The notes under the pieces are model-generated. The model saw nothing but the letters and a program-made list of their open reading frames with translations, searched no databases and was not told the origin of the DNA. From contig NC_066599.1 of the NCBI RefSeq assembly GCF_905475345.1, positions 3,035,001 through 3,099,000 on the forward strand: DNA of 64,000 bases. The letters run 5' to 3'. Every line of letters begins with the position of its first letter. Position 1 is the stretch's first letter. Source of the DNA: Vespula vulgaris (taxonomy: Eukaryota; Arthropoda; Insecta; Hymenoptera; Vespidae). This document shows positions 61,285-64,000 of this stretch, piece after piece. Position numbers and translations under genes: made by a program.

Positions 61285-64000
61285 ATGGTGGGTCAGTTCA
61301 CCAAGAGACAATGGCTAACTCTCATAGTGATCAGTATCGCGGATTTTGCTAATGCCATCTGCGTCTCTCTTCAGGCACCCTTCTATCCTCAAGAGGTAAA
61401 ATAATGATAGTTAGATCGTAAAATTTCTCGTTTCTCTTCCTCTTATTTTATATTTTTTTTTTTGCTTCGTTTTTTCTTTCCTTTTTTGTCTTTTCTATTT
61501 TTTTTTTTTTTTTGTTGACAGGGATTGATCGTTCAATCGCGAATTTTAGTTTGATCGTAATCGTAATTGTTGCTGTAACGTGTAATACTTATTTCGAAGT
61601 ATTTCTTTCTTCATTTTTTCTATCATTTTACTTAATTAATTAATTAATTTATTTATTTATTTTTGTTTGTTTTATATTTTCCTTTTAATGTTCTGAACGT
61701 TATCGTTGTAATACAAAAGAATTTAGCTTTCACGTTGTTTACGAAGTAAAGAGCATGCCTTTTAAATAGTTGATAATACTTTTTTTCTCGATAAACGTGG
61801 TTAGTTGTGGAAGTTATTGTCTTGTTAGGAGAAGAAATGATTTCGATGATCAGGATGTTTTCGAAAGTAGTTCAAACAAAAAATAAAGAAAAGTGTGGAC
61901 AATAGTGTCGAGAATATGTCTTTCTCATTGTCCTTTTAAAAGTTCAAGGGTTAACGTACGAACGAGATATCGTAAAGATAAGTTAGAAAATTTCACGGCT
62001 TTTCTTTCTTCTACGATAAAAACCACGATGTTCGTCGAGAAATTTTTTAATTAATTTTCCAAGTTGCTTTTTCCTGTTCTTCCTTTTTTTGCAAGTGAAA
62101 AAAAGATAAGAAAGAAACGAAAACAAAAAAAAAAAAGAAAAATAAAAGAGAAAAAAAAAGGAAAAGAAAAACGAGCACATATTAATTATCTTTTCTTTAT
62201 TTTCTTTAATTACGTCTCTTTAATCGAGGAATAGCGAAATTAGTCTCGACAAATTGTTATCTCATGAAAAAGAAAAAACGAAACAAAACGAAACAAAATA
62301 AAACAAAAAATTCAACGAGATCTCGAGTTTCTAATTAAATATCTCTCATAATTAGTGTAATTATTGTCTCATCGACGAGTATCGTAAGTTGATATAACAT
62401 AAAGTTTATCGAATAGTATCTTTTTCGAATGTATAAAAAAAAAAAAAAAAGAAAAAGAAAAAATATATATATATAAAAAAAAAGAAAAAAGATTTTATCT
62501 CAGTTTTCGCTGACTAAACGATCGGATCGAATTATAAACTAATGAGGAAAGAAACGACGAATCGATTCGATAAAAATTCTACAGGAATTTTTTCAAACTT
62601 TTTGAGAGAGGACAAAAAAGAAAAGTAAATAAAAGGAAAAAAAAGGAAGAAGAAGAAAAATAGAGAAATTATTTCTGCGTCGAAGTTCTGCGAGAATTTG
62701 ATGATGTATTACATATATATATATATAAGTAAGAACGTACATTATACGTACAAAGTTTATCATATTTTATCTTATCGAGCCGTTTAATTGCAATCCAAGG
62801 AGAGATAATAAACTGCGTAGCTGGTCAAATCCTCATAAATGTAGAACAATTTTGGTATTAATATAACATAATTATTAATTTCGACAGGCTGAGAAAAAGG
62901 GTGCCTCGCCAACTGAGTATGGATTGGTCTTTGGAGTTTTCGAGCTGGTGGTTTTCATCATCAGTCCTATTTATGGAAAACACGTGAGTTTTCAATCGTA
63001 ACACCTGATATTAATTAAAAGTAATAGAAGAAAAGAAAGGGAAAAAAAAGGAAAAGAAAAGTACACATTAAATCCTAATATAATTAAATAACTCGATCAT
63101 AAGCTAACTATCGACGTAACACTTAGATTTAAATGATTAGTCATGTTTAGGCTCTTGCGTTTCTCTTTCTCAATCAACGAAGATTGACGAAACTCCATTC
63201 GTTTTATTAATACCAACTGAGATATAATTAGAATGAAAAAAGGAAAGTTAAAATAATTACGTTTTAGTTACGATCGTATTCTCTCGAAACGATAACGAAC
63301 TCCATAATAAGAGATAAATGTGCTCTCGAAAGAAATACCAATGTGAAAAATTTCTTATAAATTTTCAGGCGTACTTACTCGATTATGCGAGGATAAAGTA
63401 CTAACGACCTTTGTTCTTAATTAATCAAAATGTCTCAGATCTTTTCTGTTTGCAGTTAAACTGGATCGGTCCGAAGTTGTTATTCAATGGCGGTATCTTG
63501 ACGACAGGAACTTGTGCTATCTTTTTCGGTCTGCTGGATAAGGTCGACGGTCACTATCCATTTATAATCCTCTCCTTCTTGATTAGGATTGTCGAGGCAC
63601 TTGGAAACGCCGCCTTTCTAACTGCCAGTTTTGCGATTATCGCTAAAGAATTTCCGAATAATGTTGCGACGACATTTGCTAGCTTGGAAACGTTCTTTGG
63701 TTTGGGACTTATCGTTGGTCCTACAGTTGGTGGTGCTCTTTATCAGGTATATATATTATATATATATACATATACACGCGTAACGAAAACATCAAATTTA
63801 TTATTTATAAACGATTGATAAAAAAAAAAAAAAAAATAAAAAATAAAAAAATAAAAGAAGAAACAATACATCTGTAAAAGACATGAAACAAACATTATTG
63901 TCTCTGTTAGGTCGGTGGATACACAACACCATTTGCTGTCCTAGGTTCGGCACTCTTTTTATCAGCTGTCATGACAGCATTCATTTTACCAATGCATAAT
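61285..64000 (+). CDS. SLC18B1: MFS-type transporter, SLC18B1-like (5' part, runs off the window)
   Basis: Three complete exons (61285-61395, 62888-62983, 63456-63746) and the start of a fourth (63911-64000) give the first 196 residues, all junctions in phase 0. Members of this family move small organic cations such as polyamines across vesicle membranes. Residues 10-30 form the first transmembrane helix (LTLIVISIADFANAICVSL), followed by LQAPFYPQEAEKKG, a stretch typical of SLC18B1. SPIYGKHLNWIGPKLLF matches the MFS loop motif between helices 2 and 3. At least four further hydrophobic segments follow (GGILTTGTCAIFFGLL, FAIIA, GLGLIVGPTVGGALY, FAVLGSALFLSAVM). The start codon precedes a basic-polar N terminus typical of the family. 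It is unrelated in function to the JHBP array and marks its right border. Confidence 0.9.

Noticed and set aside
1..64000. Search by eye for tRNA, snRNA or transposase genes
   Set aside because: No cloverleaf, B-box pair, transposase motif or long terminal inverted repeat was found. A tRNAscan or repeat-library search would be needed to exclude diverged copies.

Overview
The window is nuclear DNA from an insect, most likely a hymenopteran. The evidence is a block of takeout / haemolymph juvenile-hormone-binding-protein (JHBP, Pfam PF06585) genes, small phase-consistent GT-AG introns, very AT-rich non-coding DNA and abundant microsatellites ((TA)n, (TTA)n, (GA)n, (AAAAT)n). The order Hymenoptera is an inference from base composition and gene style. 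No RNA gene, transposon with recognisable coding capacity, CRISPR array or bacterial feature was seen.

Layout. At the left is a complete archease gene (minus, 1877-2815). Then come eleven paralogous JHBP/takeout genes between 6364 and 59400, here numbered JHBP-1 to JHBP-11: 1 (+, 6364-8355), 2 (-, 9413-11902), 3 (+, 14741-17597), 4 (+, 19948-21985), 5 (+, 26827-30690), 6 (-, 32411-34154), 7 (+, 37088-40554), 8 (-, 40798-42912), 9 (-, 45059-48702), 10 (+, 49962-51155), 11 (+, 54843-59400). At the right edge is the 5' part of an SLC18B1-type major facilitator transporter (+, from 61285). All gene models were rebuilt by hand by joining exons at GT/AG sites. In every complete model the summed exon length is a multiple of three and the reading frame is continuous.

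Ten of the eleven JHBP proteins are ordinary secreted proteins of 242-267 residues. Each has a signal peptide, an N-terminal Cys pair (C-X9-C, or C-X11-C in JHBP-8), a conserved GIPE-like turn and usually a C-terminal LFP-like end. They are expected to carry hydrophobic ligands such as juvenile hormone or other lipids in haemolymph or sensory fluids. They need not act together; the array looks like duplication followed by divergence, with intron gain or loss, motif loss and added cysteines in individual members.

The most unusual item is JHBP-9, a 632-residue protein. It appears to be a JHBP-like domain split by about 370 residues of charged, Ser/Arg/Glu/Asn-rich, probably disordered sequence that contains a 29-residue tandem duplication; it also lacks the family's N-terminal Cys pair. 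Other points of interest are a convergent pair of genes with only 243 bp between stop codons, a possible 45-nt cassette exon in JHBP-4, a possible alternative 5' exon in JHBP-11, TATA/initiator promoters on several genes, and several degenerate medium-length tandem repeats (period about 100-300 bp) in introns and spacers.
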